From Oligella ureolytica DSM 18253 (GTDB lineage Bacteria > Pseudomonadota > Gammaproteobacteria > Burkholderiales > Burkholderiaceae_B): a stretch of 34,191 nt of DNA. Positions within the stretch are counted from its first letter, which is position 1; each line of letters opens with the position of its first letter. The notes beneath the pieces are model-generated. The model did not search any database and was not told the origin of the DNA. It worked only from the letters and a program-made list of their open reading frames with translations. The translations under genes were made by a program, and so were the position numbers. The stretch lies in assembly GCF_000373745.1 (NCBI RefSeq), contig NZ_KB892303.1, forward strand, positions 1 through 34,191, in the 5' to 3' direction. This document shows, piece by piece, positions 1-7,047 of the stretch.

Positions 1-224
1 CGTTTAATCTCTTTTTCCAAGGCATACACTTTAGCCCCTTCTGGCAGTCGAACTCCTTTACCTGTAAAAGCATCTTTGCTATATCGTTTATACTCGGCAA
101 GCCAACGAGAAACAATCGGTCGTGAAATAGCATACTGGTTCGCAACTTCAGTCACCGTAAGTTTGCCCATCGTGATCGAGTGGCAGACTTGTAGCTTAAA
201 TTCTTTGGAATACGTTTTGCGCAT
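1..224 (-). CDS. IS3-family transposase OrfA (partial, runs off the left edge)
   Basis: Minus-strand frame starting at ATG 224-222; 74 codons are visible before the window ends. The protein begins MRKTYSKEFKLQVC and has a helix-turn-helix of the IS3 OrfA type (residues about 20-45, containing VTEVANQYAISRPIVSRWL). OrfA supplies DNA binding and, after programmed frameshifting, is fused to the OrfB integrase; OrfB would be outside the window. It belongs to a different IS3 subgroup from the element at the right edge, whose OrfA is clearly different. The family call is confident; the exact element is not identified. Confidence 0.85.
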   Translation of the reverse strand, partial: MRKTYSKEFKLQVCHSITMGKLTVTEVANQYAISRPIVSRWLAEYKRYSKDAFTGKGVRLPEGAKVYALEKEIK

Positions 225-266
225 AAATATCACCTGCTTTAGTTGAGGTAACTTAACTGCGAGTCA
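1..266 (-). mobile_element. End of an IS3-family insertion sequence
   Basis: The element runs off the left edge of the window. Its first transposase frame reads on the minus strand, and its outer end should lie upstream of that start. The trinucleotide TGA (minus strand) at about 266-264 is a plausible tip, because beyond it the sequence becomes recognisable as a methylase gene. The boundary is inferred from where that other reading frame begins; no target duplication can be seen because the other end is outside the window. Confidence 0.6.
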
Positions 267-277
267 ATGAAAGTGTA

Positions 278-493
278 GTATATCCAGCTGGAGGCAAAAC
301 ACAACTATTGCCTGAAATACAGACACCTATACCTAATCAATTCACAACCGAACCTTTTACCTATATCGAGCCGTTTGTGGGCAGTGGCGCTGTTTTGTTT
401 TGGATGTTAAATTCCTATCCAACCATTAAAAAAGCTGTCATCAGCGACAAAAATCAAGATCTCATCAATACTTATCTTCATTACAATTTATAG
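278..493 (+). pseudogene. N-terminal stub of a Dam-type (D12 class) adenine-N6 methyltransferase
   Basis: The frame open from about 257 reads YPAGGKTQLLPEI and then YIEPFVGSGAVLFWML. These match the glycine-rich SAM-binding motif (K-x-x-GGK-x-x-LLPEI) and motif I (EPFVGxGAVxF) of Dam/D12 class enzymes. A complete enzyme is about 260-300 residues; this frame stops after about 75 (TAG/TAA region near 493), before the catalytic DPPY motif. Upstream the sequence runs into the IS3 end without a proper start codon. The stub therefore cannot be a working methylase. It appears to have been cut on the left by IS3 and on the right by another rearrangement. Confidence 0.75.
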
Positions 494-524
494 GTTTCAT
501 TGTTTGATCTAAGTTAGTTTAGAG

Positions 525-785
525 TCATTTATAGATATCTTTTCGATGACCAATATTAACAACTTCAATGGTTATAGTTTGATCAATAATGTGGCATAAG
601 ATGCGGTAATTGCCAACACGATATCTCCAATCAGCTAAATCCCCTTTAATATTTTTCCCTGTAAACCGAGGATTAGAGCTATTAACTAAATTTTTTTCAA
701 TCCAAGCGACAATTAGACGAGCTTGAGTTTTATCTAGCTTTGATAAAGATTTTAATGCTTTTGCTGTATAGATAACTTGAAACAT
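525..785 (-). CDS. RelE/ParE-superfamily toxin (module 1)
   Basis: An 86-residue protein with the typical end of RelE-like toxins: WRYRVGNYRILCHI at residues about 53-66 and IGHRKDIY at 78-85. RelE-type toxins are ribosome-dependent mRNA interferases, while ParE relatives poison gyrase; the sequence alone does not separate the two. The ATG (785-783) shares one base with the stop codon of the antitoxin gene (TAATG), so the pair is translationally coupled. The second module at 4256-4531 encodes a clear relative with the same YRVGxYRIxC and IGHRKxIY motifs. Intact, probably functional. Confidence 0.85.
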   Translation of the reverse strand: MFQVIYTAKALKSLSKLDKTQARLIVAWIEKNLVNSSNPRFTGKNIKGDLADWRYRVGNYRILCHIIDQTITIEVVNIGHRKDIYK

Positions 786-1006
786 TACAACCCTAGCTTC
801 TCTTTAACTTGTTGGTGCGTGTAAGTTTCAGGATTCTTTTTGTTATATTCTTTCGCTTCGACAAGGAGCTTAGCGTCTAATTCTTCTTCCATTTTTTCAG
901 CCAAACTTTCTTTGAGTAAGGTAGATAAGCTTTTGCCATGAAATTCTGCATATTCGGTAAAAAGACGCTCTTCGGTGGCGTTTAAGCGAACACTAATGAT
1001 AGACAT
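785..1006 (-). CDS. RelB-like antitoxin, ribbon-helix-helix type (module 1)
   Basis: A 73-residue protein. The N-terminal strand and two helices (ISVRLNATEERLFTEYAEFHGKSLSTLLKE) look like a ribbon-helix-helix DNA-binding domain as in the RelB/DUF6290 antitoxins. The acidic, charged C-terminal half would wrap the toxin. A good ribosome binding site (AGAGGA, about 8 bases upstream) supports ATG 1006-1004. Antitoxin precedes toxin with a one-base overlap, the usual order. It probably represses its own promoter through the imperfect palindrome at 1026-1042. Confidence 0.82.
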   Translation of the reverse strand: MSIISVRLNATEERLFTEYAEFHGKSLSTLLKESLAEKMEEELDAKLLVEAKEYNKKNPETYTHQQVKEKLGL

Positions 1007-1025
1007 ATTAAATCCTCTGTTTAAA

Positions 1026-1042
1026 GTATTACATTGTAGTAC
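1026..1042. promoter_or_regulatory. Palindromic operator-like site of toxin-antitoxin module 1
   Basis: GTATTACATTGTAGTAC is a 17-bp palindrome (GTAtTACA-T-TGTAgTAC) with one mismatched position pair, placed 20 bases upstream of the antitoxin start. On the minus strand it contains TACAATGTAATAC, and the same 13 bases occur upstream of the second module (3993-4005). Short palindromes at this position are the usual binding sites of ribbon-helix-helix antitoxins. Binding itself is inferred. Confidence 0.55.
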
Positions 1043-1220
1043 CTTGATTGTTGCATTAAAAAAGAAAGGATGTCAAGAGTTGGAGTTAATCAATAAAAAT
1101 CTAACAATAGCTTATCCACAATTATTGTGAATAAGTCTATTAATACAGTCGAAAACACTGTTTAACTAATTGATTTTTAACTAGTAAATTTGTATTGGTG
1201 AAGTTTTGAGCAGGTAATAA

Positions 1221-1454
1221 TTAAATTAAATCGTCAATACTTTTGACACCTGGGATGTTCGCCCATGACGGTAGCCTTTTGTGGGGTGGTACTTCATCAA
1301 TATCTTCCGATACTTCAGCCTCGACAGATTTAGAAGTAGTTGCAGGGGGTTCACTAGGGATCTCTGTGATGGCTTGAGCGATAGTTTCTTTTTGAGATTT
1401 TGTGTTGTTTTGAGCGGTTACTTTATTGCTGTTGAAATGTTTACTACAAAAACT
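1221..1454 (-). pseudogene. C-terminal fragment of an unrecognised protein
   Basis: On the minus strand a frame with no stop for about 78 codons ends at TAA 1223-1221. Its residues look like a real protein tail: a polar, acidic linker rich in T, S, E and P (EVSEDIDEVPPHKRLP) followed by PSWANIPGVKSIDDLI at the very end. There is no start codon with a ribosome binding site; the frame is cut at about 1455 where sequence homologous to the Fic gene begins on the other strand. I do not recognise the family. The plus-strand frame over the same bases (1281-1487) has an unnatural composition and is taken as a shadow. Confidence 0.4.
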
Positions 1455-1458
1455 TTGA

Positions 1459-1644
1459 ATTTTGTTCTTGTGGTATTTACGGATTAATCAACATTTATTA
1501 GACAAACCAGTGGAGCAGTTAGTTAACGATAATGCGTTGGTTGCATTGGCTTTATTAGTTGCAGAAAGCTTAGCTGAGCAAAAATAACTCATGATCCGTT
1601 TAGTAGAGCATTTTATTTTGTTAAAAAAAGATGTAAAAAATTGA
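1459..1644 (+). pseudogene. 3' fragment of a RhuM/Fic-type gene
   Basis: The frame reads LFLWYLRINQHLLDKP and continues to KKDVKN before TGA 1642-1644. It is nearly the same as the end of the larger pseudogene at 26355-27374 (residues LFLWHLRVNQHLLNKP to KKDMKD). It lacks everything upstream, including the Fic HPFxxxN motif. It also has an in-frame TAA near 1585 where the other copy has GAA (AEQKE). This is a dispersed duplicate remnant, not a gene. Confidence 0.7.
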
Positions 1645-1842
1645 TTGACTGTAGCAATCCCATTAAGTCTAATATCTTGTCTGCATTATTTCTTAAAAAA
1701 TTTAAAGAGCTAGCAGTTAAAAGGGTGTATGTTATTAGGTCAGTACTGGAATTTGAGGCATGTGGTTTTGATGTGACCAGTGGTTTACATGATGTTTTTG
1801 TAATGACCCAGCACTCGATTATTGTCTTTACCTTGAAAATAC

Positions 1843-1879
1843 AAAGGCCACATACAATTTTGAATTGTATGTGGCCTTT
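1843..1879. terminator. Strong bidirectional hairpin terminator
   Basis: A perfect 17-bp stem (1843-1859 with 1863-1879) with a three-base loop begins AAAGGCCAC and ends GTGGCCTTT. On both strands the stem ends in a short T run, so it can stop transcription both ways. It sits 38 bases downstream of the stop of the minus-strand esterase gene and is probably its terminator. The small plus-strand frame running through it (1641-1886) is not considered real. Confidence 0.85.
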
Positions 1880-1917
1880 ATTTTAAATTTCTAATCCCTT
1901 CACCAAGGCATCACTTA

Positions 1918-2754
1918 CTACCCTTTACACTTCTCATTGATAAAGTCCAAGGCGGGTAGGGAGAGTTGTCTGAAGGTTAGCCAATCATGATCACCATCGA
2001 TCACTCGGTATTCGACGTCTTTAGGTTGAGTTGTGTTGAGTTCCCAATAGAGTTTGGCGGCTGCGTTAACGATGTTGAGGAAGTCCTCATCACCGCTGGC
2101 AATGAACATGGGTGTAATACTATTCTTTTGTCGGTAGTGAGCTAAGCGTGATTTGTAGAGCGCTTGAGTCCACGCTTCTTCACTGAATTCGCCATCTTTT
2201 AGGAATGGCGGTGCTTTTCTCGCGGCAGAGGTTTCAGGTGGCAGTGGGTCGTAAATGGCGGGGCTAATGATACCCGCTGCACAAAAGAGTTCGGGGTGAC
2301 TGAGCGCCAGGTTTAATGCGCCATAACCACCCATCGATAATCCTGCCACGGCGCGATTGCTTTTTTCAGGGCTAATGCTGTATTTCTCCTCAATGTAGGG
2401 AATCAGTTCATTAACGATGGCTTCTTCAGTTTTAGCTTCATCCGAGTCGACATACCAACTGTGTGCACCAATTGTCGGCATCACAATCAGGTAGTTATCT
2501 AGTTTTCCTTTTGGCATTAATGCGTCAGCAGTTTGTTGGATGCCACCTTTAACGATCCAGTCCGTTTCTGAACCTCCGGCACCATGCAGCATATAGATGA
2601 CTTTATTAGGTGTAGCGTCTGGGATGTAGACTTTGTAATTGAACTCTTGACCTAGTAGCTCTGAATTAAAAATGCCGTCTTCAATGGTACCTGCGTTAAT
2701 TGCTGTTGATAAGGAAAGGGATAGGGTAAGAAAGATAGTTTTCTTTAGATTCAT
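1918..2754 (-). CDS. Secreted esterase of the esterase D / S-formylglutathione hydrolase-like family
   Basis: A 278-residue alpha/beta hydrolase. I start it at ATG 2754-2752 because that gives a clean signal peptide (MNLKKTIFLTLSLSLSTAINA, cleavage near residue 21); a longer frame to 2835 adds 27 residues that spoil it. The nucleophile elbow is GLSMGG with Ser140. Likely acid and base are Asp222 or Asp224 (GDEDF) and His256 (GDHDWLTF). The oxyanion-hole region is LHGAGGSETDW (56-66). The family (PF00756) includes feruloyl and acetyl-xylan esterases, mycolyltransferases and S-formylglutathione hydrolases; the signal peptide points to an exported esterase with unknown substrate. It stands alone, followed by a strong terminator. 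Confidence 0.85.
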   Translation of the reverse strand: MNLKKTIFLTLSLSLSTAINAGTIEDGIFNSELLGQEFNYKVYIPDATPNKVIYMLHGAGGSETDWIVKGGIQQTADALMPKGKLDNYLIVMPTIGAHSWYVDSDEAKTEEAIVNELIPYIEEKYSISPEKSNRAVAGLSMGGYGALNLALSHPELFCAAGIISPAIYDPLPPETSAARKAPPFLKDGEFSEEAWTQALYKSRLAHYRQKNSITPMFIASGDEDFLNIVNAAAKLYWELNTTQPKDVEYRVIDGDHDWLTFRQLSLPALDFINEKCKG

Positions 2755-2992
2755 GGTTTGTCTCTTTGTGCTTTTGTTAATTATTAAATAAAAATTAAGT
2801 ATAAAGAAACGGTCATGGAAGTATATCGGGTCCATCCCTAGCAGTTATCTTAGGAAGCTACTTGTGGTGTGCGGAAGTAAGAAGTAGGTTGAATTTTAAT
2901 TTAAACTTTAATTATTTATTAGGCCTGTTATGGCCGATGCTGATCAAGTAAGGATCGACAAAGGAGTCATTGGGAAAATTACGTAATTAGTT

Positions 2993-3024
2993 AAAAAGTG
3001 GCTGTTTTGAAAATGTCACTTTTT
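2993..3024. repeat. Inverted repeat in the esterase/glycosylase intergenic region
   Basis: AAAAAGTG (2993-3000) and CACTTTTT (3017-3024) form an 8-bp stem around a 16-base loop. With its T run it may be a weak terminator on the plus strand, although no plus-strand gene ends nearby. The rest of the roughly 390 bases between the two genes is AT-rich with no further gene that I can see. Confidence 0.35.
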
Positions 3025-3089
3025 GATAAATTGTTAATTTATTTTGACCAACACCAGTTGAACGATGTTGGCGCAATTAAATACGCCGA

Positions 3090-3122
3090 GATAACAAAAC
3101 ATATGTTTAAGCTGTTGTTATC
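3090..3122 (-). terminator. Possible terminator of the first glycosylase-like gene
   Basis: GATAACAA (3090-3097) pairs with TTGTTATC (3115-3122), an 8-bp stem with a 17-base loop, beginning about 20 bases after the stop codon of the minus-strand gene at 3143. There is no long T run after it, so the call is weak. Confidence 0.3.
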
Positions 3123-3142
3123 TAATACAGATTGATTTTCTT

Positions 3143-3727
3143 TTATAACATCCTCAACGCCTCAAAAAGCTCTCTATAAGCATCCGCTTTTTTCTCCAAA
3201 GCCAATGGATAAGCACGAGAGGAGGAGGGTAAGCGGTATAAGTTTAGCTCTCTGTTCTCAAATAATGTTCTGCTAGGTGCGTCAATTTTCGGTTTGTCCG
3301 TGTTTGGTGGCAGTAATGACATTAGCGTCGTCGTCGCTAACTCACCGGTCGTCATGATGGTGTGGCATTGAGGCAGTTGCGCTAGTAATTTACTCAGGTT
3401 AAGCGGTTCAACAATCTGTAATGACTTATCAGCAGCATTGCCAGCCAATCGGATGACTTGATGGGCGGTATCACTGATGGCAATGCCTTTATTGTATAGA
3501 AAGTCTCGGAGTAGCTCTTCATTAAAAGACTTGCCATCCGCTTCAAGAAAATAGTTCTTATCCTCAAAAAATATCAGCCCAAAAATTCGCCACATATCAT
3601 TTTGCAAATTCGGATAATAAAAATCCATTTTCCAGCGATGGCGTGGTGGTGGAAAGGAACCCAACATCAATAAGGCGGCATGTGGTGGTGCAAAAGGTGG
3701 TAGGGGATGAGTTTCTATGGGTTGCAT
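3143..3727 (-). CDS. Uracil-DNA-glycosylase-superfamily protein, copy A
   Basis: A 194-residue protein that looks like a member of the uracil-DNA glycosylase superfamily (the Mug/hypoxanthine glycosylase-like branch). Features: an early strand-loop LLMLGSFPPP (19-28) in the place of the family's motif A, YYPN (37-40) and NDMWRIFG (43-50), and LPSSSRAYP (166-174), equivalent to the late motif LPSxSxAN. Such enzymes remove deaminated bases from DNA; which base is unknown. ATG 3727-3725 is chosen because the two paralogues begin at the same place (M-x-PIETHPLPPF); the longer frame to 3814 is not supported. Copies B (11196-11779) and C (22931-23515) are relatives, but this copy lacks the dodecin neighbour. 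Confidence 0.72.
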   Translation of the reverse strand: MQPIETHPLPPFAPPHAALLMLGSFPPPRHRWKMDFYYPNLQNDMWRIFGLIFFEDKNYFLEADGKSFNEELLRDFLYNKGIAISDTAHQVIRLAGNAADKSLQIVEPLNLSKLLAQLPQCHTIMTTGELATTTLMSLLPPNTDKPKIDAPSRTLFENRELNLYRLPSSSRAYPLALEKKADAYRELFEALRML

Positions 3728-3852
3728 AGGGGGTAAATCATTACAGGGTCTGCGGACAAAAACTTGGACTACTTTTGTTAGGTAGAAAATGTATTCATAC
3801 GAAAAAATGCTCAAAGCGGAACTTCATTAGTTATATATTAACTGACTCACGC

Positions 3853-3935
3853 AGTTTAACAGATTAAGAATTGAGCTCTAACCGGAACAAGTCTATCCCA
3901 CGCTAATTGACAGCCTGAAGTTTAACAAATTAAGA
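3853..3935. repeat. Imperfect direct repeat of about 17 bp
   Basis: AGTTTAACAGATTAAGA (3853-3869) and AGTTTAACAAATTAAGA (3919-3935) differ at one base and lie 66 bases apart in the otherwise empty stretch between the glycosylase-like gene and toxin-antitoxin module 2. Role unknown; it could be a regulatory site or a scar of rearrangement. Confidence 0.5.
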
Positions 3936-3991
3936 GTGGTGTAGGTTTAAGGCCTATATATCAAAATGGTTGTTCATATTCTCACTTCAAC

Positions 3992-4005
3992 GTACAATGT
4001 AATAC
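3992..4005. promoter_or_regulatory. Operator-like site of toxin-antitoxin module 2
   Basis: GTACAATGTAATAC lies 28 bases upstream of the antitoxin ATG. Thirteen bases (TACAATGTAATAC, 3993-4005) are identical to the minus-strand sequence of the palindrome in front of module 1. An AT-rich TATTATACT immediately downstream could contain the -10 element, so a bound antitoxin would cover the promoter. Confidence 0.5.
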
Positions 4006-4032
4006 AAATATTATACTGTTTTGGGTGAAACT

Positions 4033-4272
4033 ATGAATAAATCGACTAACGTATCTTTGCGTTTGCCAACAGAGCTTGTTGAGCGTATTAGTCACTTAGC
4101 TGAAACCACTGGTCGAAGTCGCACATATTATATGCAAGAAGCTATCAAGCAACATATCGATGATTTAGAAGATCTTTATTTGGCTGAGCAAGCATTGGTA
4201 GATGTGCGGGCAGGAAAAAGTGAAACTATTTCGTTAGAAACTTTAATTGAAGAATATGGCTTGGAAGATTGA
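4033..4272 (+). CDS. Ribbon-helix-helix antitoxin (module 2)
   Basis: A 79-residue protein. Residues 1-45 (NVSLRLPTELVERISHLAETTGRSRTYYMQEAI) are a clear CopG/RelB ribbon-helix-helix: a beta strand followed by two helices. The C-terminal tail (SLETLIEEYGLED) should bind the toxin. ATG 4033 is preferred over TTG 4021 because GGTGA sits at a suitable distance before it. The gene overlaps the toxin gene by 17 bases. It is only distantly similar to the antitoxin of module 1, although the toxins and operator motif resemble each other. Confidence 0.85.
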   Translation: MNKSTNVSLRLPTELVERISHLAETTGRSRTYYMQEAIKQHIDDLEDLYLAEQALVDVRAGKSETISLETLIEEYGLED

Positions 4273-4531
4273 GTTAACAAAAGAAGTAGCTAAAAAAATT
4301 AGAAAACTCGATAAACCAGTAGCTAAGCGACTTATTCAGTTTTTGCACGAACGTGTTTCGACCTTGAATAATCCAAGAGACATTGGGGAAGCCCTAACTG
4401 GTAGCAAACTAGGTGAGTTTTGGAAATATCGTGTCGGTGACTACAGAATAATTTGTAAAATTGAGGATAAAGAAATAACTATTTTAGTTGTCCAGATAGG
4501 ACATCGAAAGTCTATATATAACAACGATTGA
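4256..4531 (+). CDS. RelE/ParE-superfamily toxin (module 2)
   Basis: A 91-residue protein beginning MAWKIELTKEVAKKIRKLD, the usual opening of RelE toxins, and ending with FWKYRVGDYRIICKI and VVQIGHRKSIY. ATG 4256 is chosen over TTG 4247. It begins inside the antitoxin gene (17-base overlap), so translation is coupled. As with module 1, the likely role is a ribosome-dependent endoribonuclease, but the target cannot be told from sequence. Confidence 0.87.
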   Translation: MAWKIELTKEVAKKIRKLDKPVAKRLIQFLHERVSTLNNPRDIGEALTGSKLGEFWKYRVGDYRIICKIEDKEITILVVQIGHRKSIYNND

Positions 4532-4579
4532 CTAAATTTGTCCTGAATTGATCGTTATTCTAATTCAACCCCTACAAAA

Positions 4580-4744
4580 TCATCTCGGCAAAAACTCTAA
4601 TACGTCCCCACGTCTAAAATTGGCTGAAAGCTGTTGCAATGAAACTTGGCGCTCACCGTAAATTTCGGTTAATGCCTTTTGTGACTGTTGGAATGGTAAT
4701 CCCCTCATTTTTAGCAGATGGTTGAGACCTTTAATTGTACATTG
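4580..4744 (-). pseudogene. Possible fragment of an unrecognised gene
   Basis: A minus-strand frame of about 55 codons ending at TGA 4582-4580 reads TIKGLNHLLKMRGLP and ends RRGDVLEFLPR. The composition is protein-like, but there is no good start codon; an internal ATG would give only 42 residues. It may be the 3' remnant of a gene cut on its 5' side by the sequence at about 4750. I do not recognise the family. Confidence 0.3.
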
Positions 4745-4764
4745 TTTGTAAGATGTAATTTTGT

Positions 4765-5019
4765 GTGGTAGATTTATTTTCTAGCGACGAGTCCCCAGCT
4801 CTAGTTCAGGAAGTCATAGCAAAATCATTTTTATTGTTCCGTGATTTTTTATTGATTGAGTTAGAACTTGAAACTAATGAGACATTAGGAGAGGAATGTT
4901 GGTTAAAGCTTCTTAAGGTGAGTGAAGTTTATTTAGCCGATGAAAAAGAATACGAAGAAAGTAGGTCTGCTTTAGATTGGAGGTACCAATCAGTCGAGGC
5001 TGTTTTAAAATATTTATGA
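4765..5019 (+). CDS. Small acidic hypothetical protein
   Basis: An 84-residue frame from GTG 4765 to TGA 5019, with the in-frame stop just upstream (4756-4758). The product is acidic and helical in look (ELELETNETLGEECWLKLL, then YEESRSALDWRYQSVEAVLKYL), a composition typical of a real small cytoplasmic protein. No clear ribosome binding site precedes the GTG, and the start is therefore doubtful; it could also be the end of a longer gene cut upstream. It may be a small immunity or accessory protein, but nothing in the sequence shows this. Confidence 0.4.
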   Translation: MVDLFSSDESPALVQEVIAKSFLLFRDFLLIELELETNETLGEECWLKLLKVSEVYLADEKEYEESRSALDWRYQSVEAVLKYL

Positions 5020-5141
5020 TGTAGTTACTGTCAATGCCTCAATCCCAAGTATAATAGCCCCTTCAAGCGTGGTTCGAAACCTTCCCGCGCCGCTCAATTA
5101 CTTTCGATTAGAGCGAAACTAAAACTACGGAAATTATTATC

Positions 5142-5819
5142 ATGTCAGTATCAGATCAAGCCTTGGTCATCTTTTCGGGTGGCCAGGATTCAACGACCTG
5201 TTTGTTACAGGCGATCGCCCGCTTCGGGGCAAATCACGTTCAAGCTATCAGTTTTGTATATGGTCAACGCCATGCCATTGAGCTGGATTGCGCTAAGCGA
5301 ATTGCTCAAGAACTTGGTGTTAAACAAATCATCATTGACCTATCGCTTGTAGGGCAGATAACGCACAATGCGTTGATGGATGATCAGGCGACTATTGAAG
5401 AGTCTGGAGACGGCACGCCACCCAATACTATGGTCGATGGGCGCAATGCTTTATTTCTCATGTATGCCGGTATTTACGCCAAGTCGCAGGGTATGAAGCA
5501 CATTTACTTAGGTGTTAGTGAGACTGACTTTAGCGGTTATCCAGACTGCCGTGACGTCTTTGTAAAGTCGATGAACGTTACTCTCAATCTCTCCATGGAT
5601 TATGATTTTCAAATTCATACCCCTCTGATGTATTTGACTAAAGCGCAAACCTGGGAATTAGCCGACGATTTAGGCTATTTAGACTTTGTACGAGAAAAAA
5701 CTCATACATGCTACTTAGGTGTAGAGGGTGGTTGTGGTGAATGTCCTAGCTGCGTTTTACGAGAGAACGGCTTGCGTGAGTATTTAAGAAGCAAGGGGGC
5801 GCGTGATGAAAGTCGTTAA
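5142..5819 (+). CDS. queC: 7-cyano-7-deazaguanine synthase QueC
   Basis: QueC turns 7-carboxy-7-deazaguanine into preQ0 with ATP and ammonia, a late step in the queuosine precursor pathway. The 225-residue protein has the PP-loop SGGQDS (12-17) that binds ATP and the zinc-binding cysteines C190, C198, C201 and C204 ([15 protein letters not shown]). Length and motifs are as expected for a full enzyme. It is the first gene of queCDE, overlapping queD by 14 bases. About 120 bases upstream are free of genes; I found no convincing preQ1 riboswitch there. Confidence 0.95.
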   Translation: MSVSDQALVIFSGGQDSTTCLLQAIARFGANHVQAISFVYGQRHAIELDCAKRIAQELGVKQIIIDLSLVGQITHNALMDDQATIEESGDGTPPNTMVDGRNALFLMYAGIYAKSQGMKHIYLGVSETDFSGYPDCRDVFVKSMNVTLNLSMDYDFQIHTPLMYLTKAQTWELADDLGYLDFVREKTHTCYLGVEGGCGECPSCVLRENGLREYLRSKGARDESR

Positions 5820-6231
5820 GAGCTTTAGTTTTGATATTGCCCATATGCTGGATTGCCATGATGGCAAGTGCAAAAACTTGCATGGTCATACCTATCGACT
5901 GGAGGTTGAAATTAGTGGTGAGCTAATTCAAGATGGTCCAAAAGAGGGGATGATCATGGACTTTTCTGATCTGAAACAGGCAGTCAAGCAATGGATTGTT
6001 GATCCCATGGATCACGCCTTTTTATACAATACAAAAAGTGAACGTGAAGTAGCATTAGCTGAAATGCTTGAGGGCTGGGATCTAAAAACTTATGCTCTTG
6101 ATTGTCGCACAACGGCTGAGGCTGTCAGCTATCATATTTATCATGTACTACGCGAGCAGGGAAATTTACCGGTGACGCGAATTCGTTTATGGGAAACGCC
6201 GACTTCCTATAGCGAATATGAGGGGGAATAA
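5806..6231 (+). CDS. queD: 6-carboxy-5,6,7,8-tetrahydropterin synthase QueD
   Basis: QueD makes 6-carboxytetrahydropterin from dihydroneopterin triphosphate, the first committed step towards preQ0. The 141-residue protein shows the family's zinc ligands H13, H26 and H28 ([11 protein letters not shown]) and the catalytic cysteine C22. The end [14 protein letters not shown] contains the conserved substrate-binding glutamate region. ATG 5806 is used; the GTG three bases earlier is unlikely. It overlaps the end of queC and directly abuts queE. Confidence 0.95.
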   Translation: MKVVKSFSFDIAHMLDCHDGKCKNLHGHTYRLEVEISGELIQDGPKEGMIMDFSDLKQAVKQWIVDPMDHAFLYNTKSEREVALAEMLEGWDLKTYALDCRTTAEAVSYHIYHVLREQGNLPVTRIRLWETPTSYSEYEGE

Positions 6232-6924
6232 ATGGTTGAGACTGTCATTATTCCCATCCCAAGCCGCGAGCCCATTCAGGACCCAAATCCTGAGTTTCGT
6301 ATTGTAGAGATTTTTGAAAGTCTGCAGGGTGAGGGATATAACACTTGCATGCCGGCGATTTTTATTCGTTTGGGTCGCTGTGATTTAGCTTGTTCATGGT
6401 GTGATACAGACTATCAGACCTACGACTCCATGACACTGACGCAGATTTTAGAAAAACTGCAGGGCTATACCGCAAAAAATATCATTATCACAGGGGGCGA
6501 ACCGGCGATTCATCCACGTCTGACCGTGTTGTTGGATGCACTGAAGTCCCGTGCTTATTATTTATGTATTGAGACAAACGGTCTGCATCAGATACCTGCG
6601 CAGATCGATTATATTGCGACCAGTCCCAAAGCGTGTTATGCCGAGCGTTATCAGAAAAAGGCTTTAAGTCATGCAGATGAAGTACGTATCGTAGCTGATC
6701 TTAATACAATGACTGAGCGGCAATTTATGGACTTTGCACAGGTGATGGCACAAAAAATCACAGCTAAGCACTATTATCTTTCACCTTTAGAGATAGAGGG
6801 TGAGATGAATATTTATCAGACGATTCGTTTGATTGGCCAGTTAAATGCTGCTGGCGTTGAGGGCCCAAACACAGTGCACTGGCAGCTCAGTGTGCAAACA
6901 CATAAGTGGGCGGGGATTGAATGA
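6232..6924 (+). CDS. queE: 7-carboxy-7-deazaguanine synthase QueE (radical SAM)
   Basis: QueE is the radical SAM enzyme that contracts 6-carboxytetrahydropterin to 7-carboxy-7-deazaguanine. The 230-residue protein has the iron-sulfur motif CX3CX2C at C50, C54 and C57 (CDLACSWCDTDY), the LQGEG motif (31-35) and GGEP (88-91). Its ATG follows the queD stop with no gap, and GAGGGGG at the end of queD acts as ribosome binding site. Together the three genes turn dihydroneopterin triphosphate into preQ0; queF and the tRNA-modifying steps are elsewhere. No gene is seen between 6925 and 7047 apart from a short 18-codon frame of unclear meaning. Confidence 0.95.
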   Translation: MVETVIIPIPSREPIQDPNPEFRIVEIFESLQGEGYNTCMPAIFIRLGRCDLACSWCDTDYQTYDSMTLTQILEKLQGYTAKNIIITGGEPAIHPRLTVLLDALKSRAYYLCIETNGLHQIPAQIDYIATSPKACYAERYQKKALSHADEVRIVADLNTMTERQFMDFAQVMAQKITAKHYYLSPLEIEGEMNIYQTIRLIGQLNAAGVEGPNTVHWQLSVQTHKWAGIE

Positions 6925-7047
6925 TGTCTTTGACCGTTTGGAAACTAAATATGCAGCTTTAGCTGATAAATAAACTTGGACGTATATTTAACTTATGAAG
7001 CAATCGCTGATTTTGACCACAATACTTAATTGTTCTGAATCATACAA

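Noticed and set aside
1281-1487. 68-residue plus-strand frame
   Set aside because: The opposite strand has the more natural protein tail, and this frame has a cysteine/phenylalanine-rich shadow composition.
1641-1886. 81-residue plus-strand frame
   Set aside because: It runs through the hairpin terminator at 1843-1879, has no ribosome binding site and no family-like features.
5070-5105. tRNA-like T-loop sequence (GGTTCGAAACC) upstream of queC
   Set aside because: The flanking bases do not form a 5-bp T stem, and no acceptor, D or anticodon arm can be drawn; at most a very old remnant.
5020-5141. preQ1 riboswitch in front of queC
   Set aside because: The expected position in front of a queuosine operon made this likely, but I cannot align the class I stem-loop and A-rich tail with its conserved bases.
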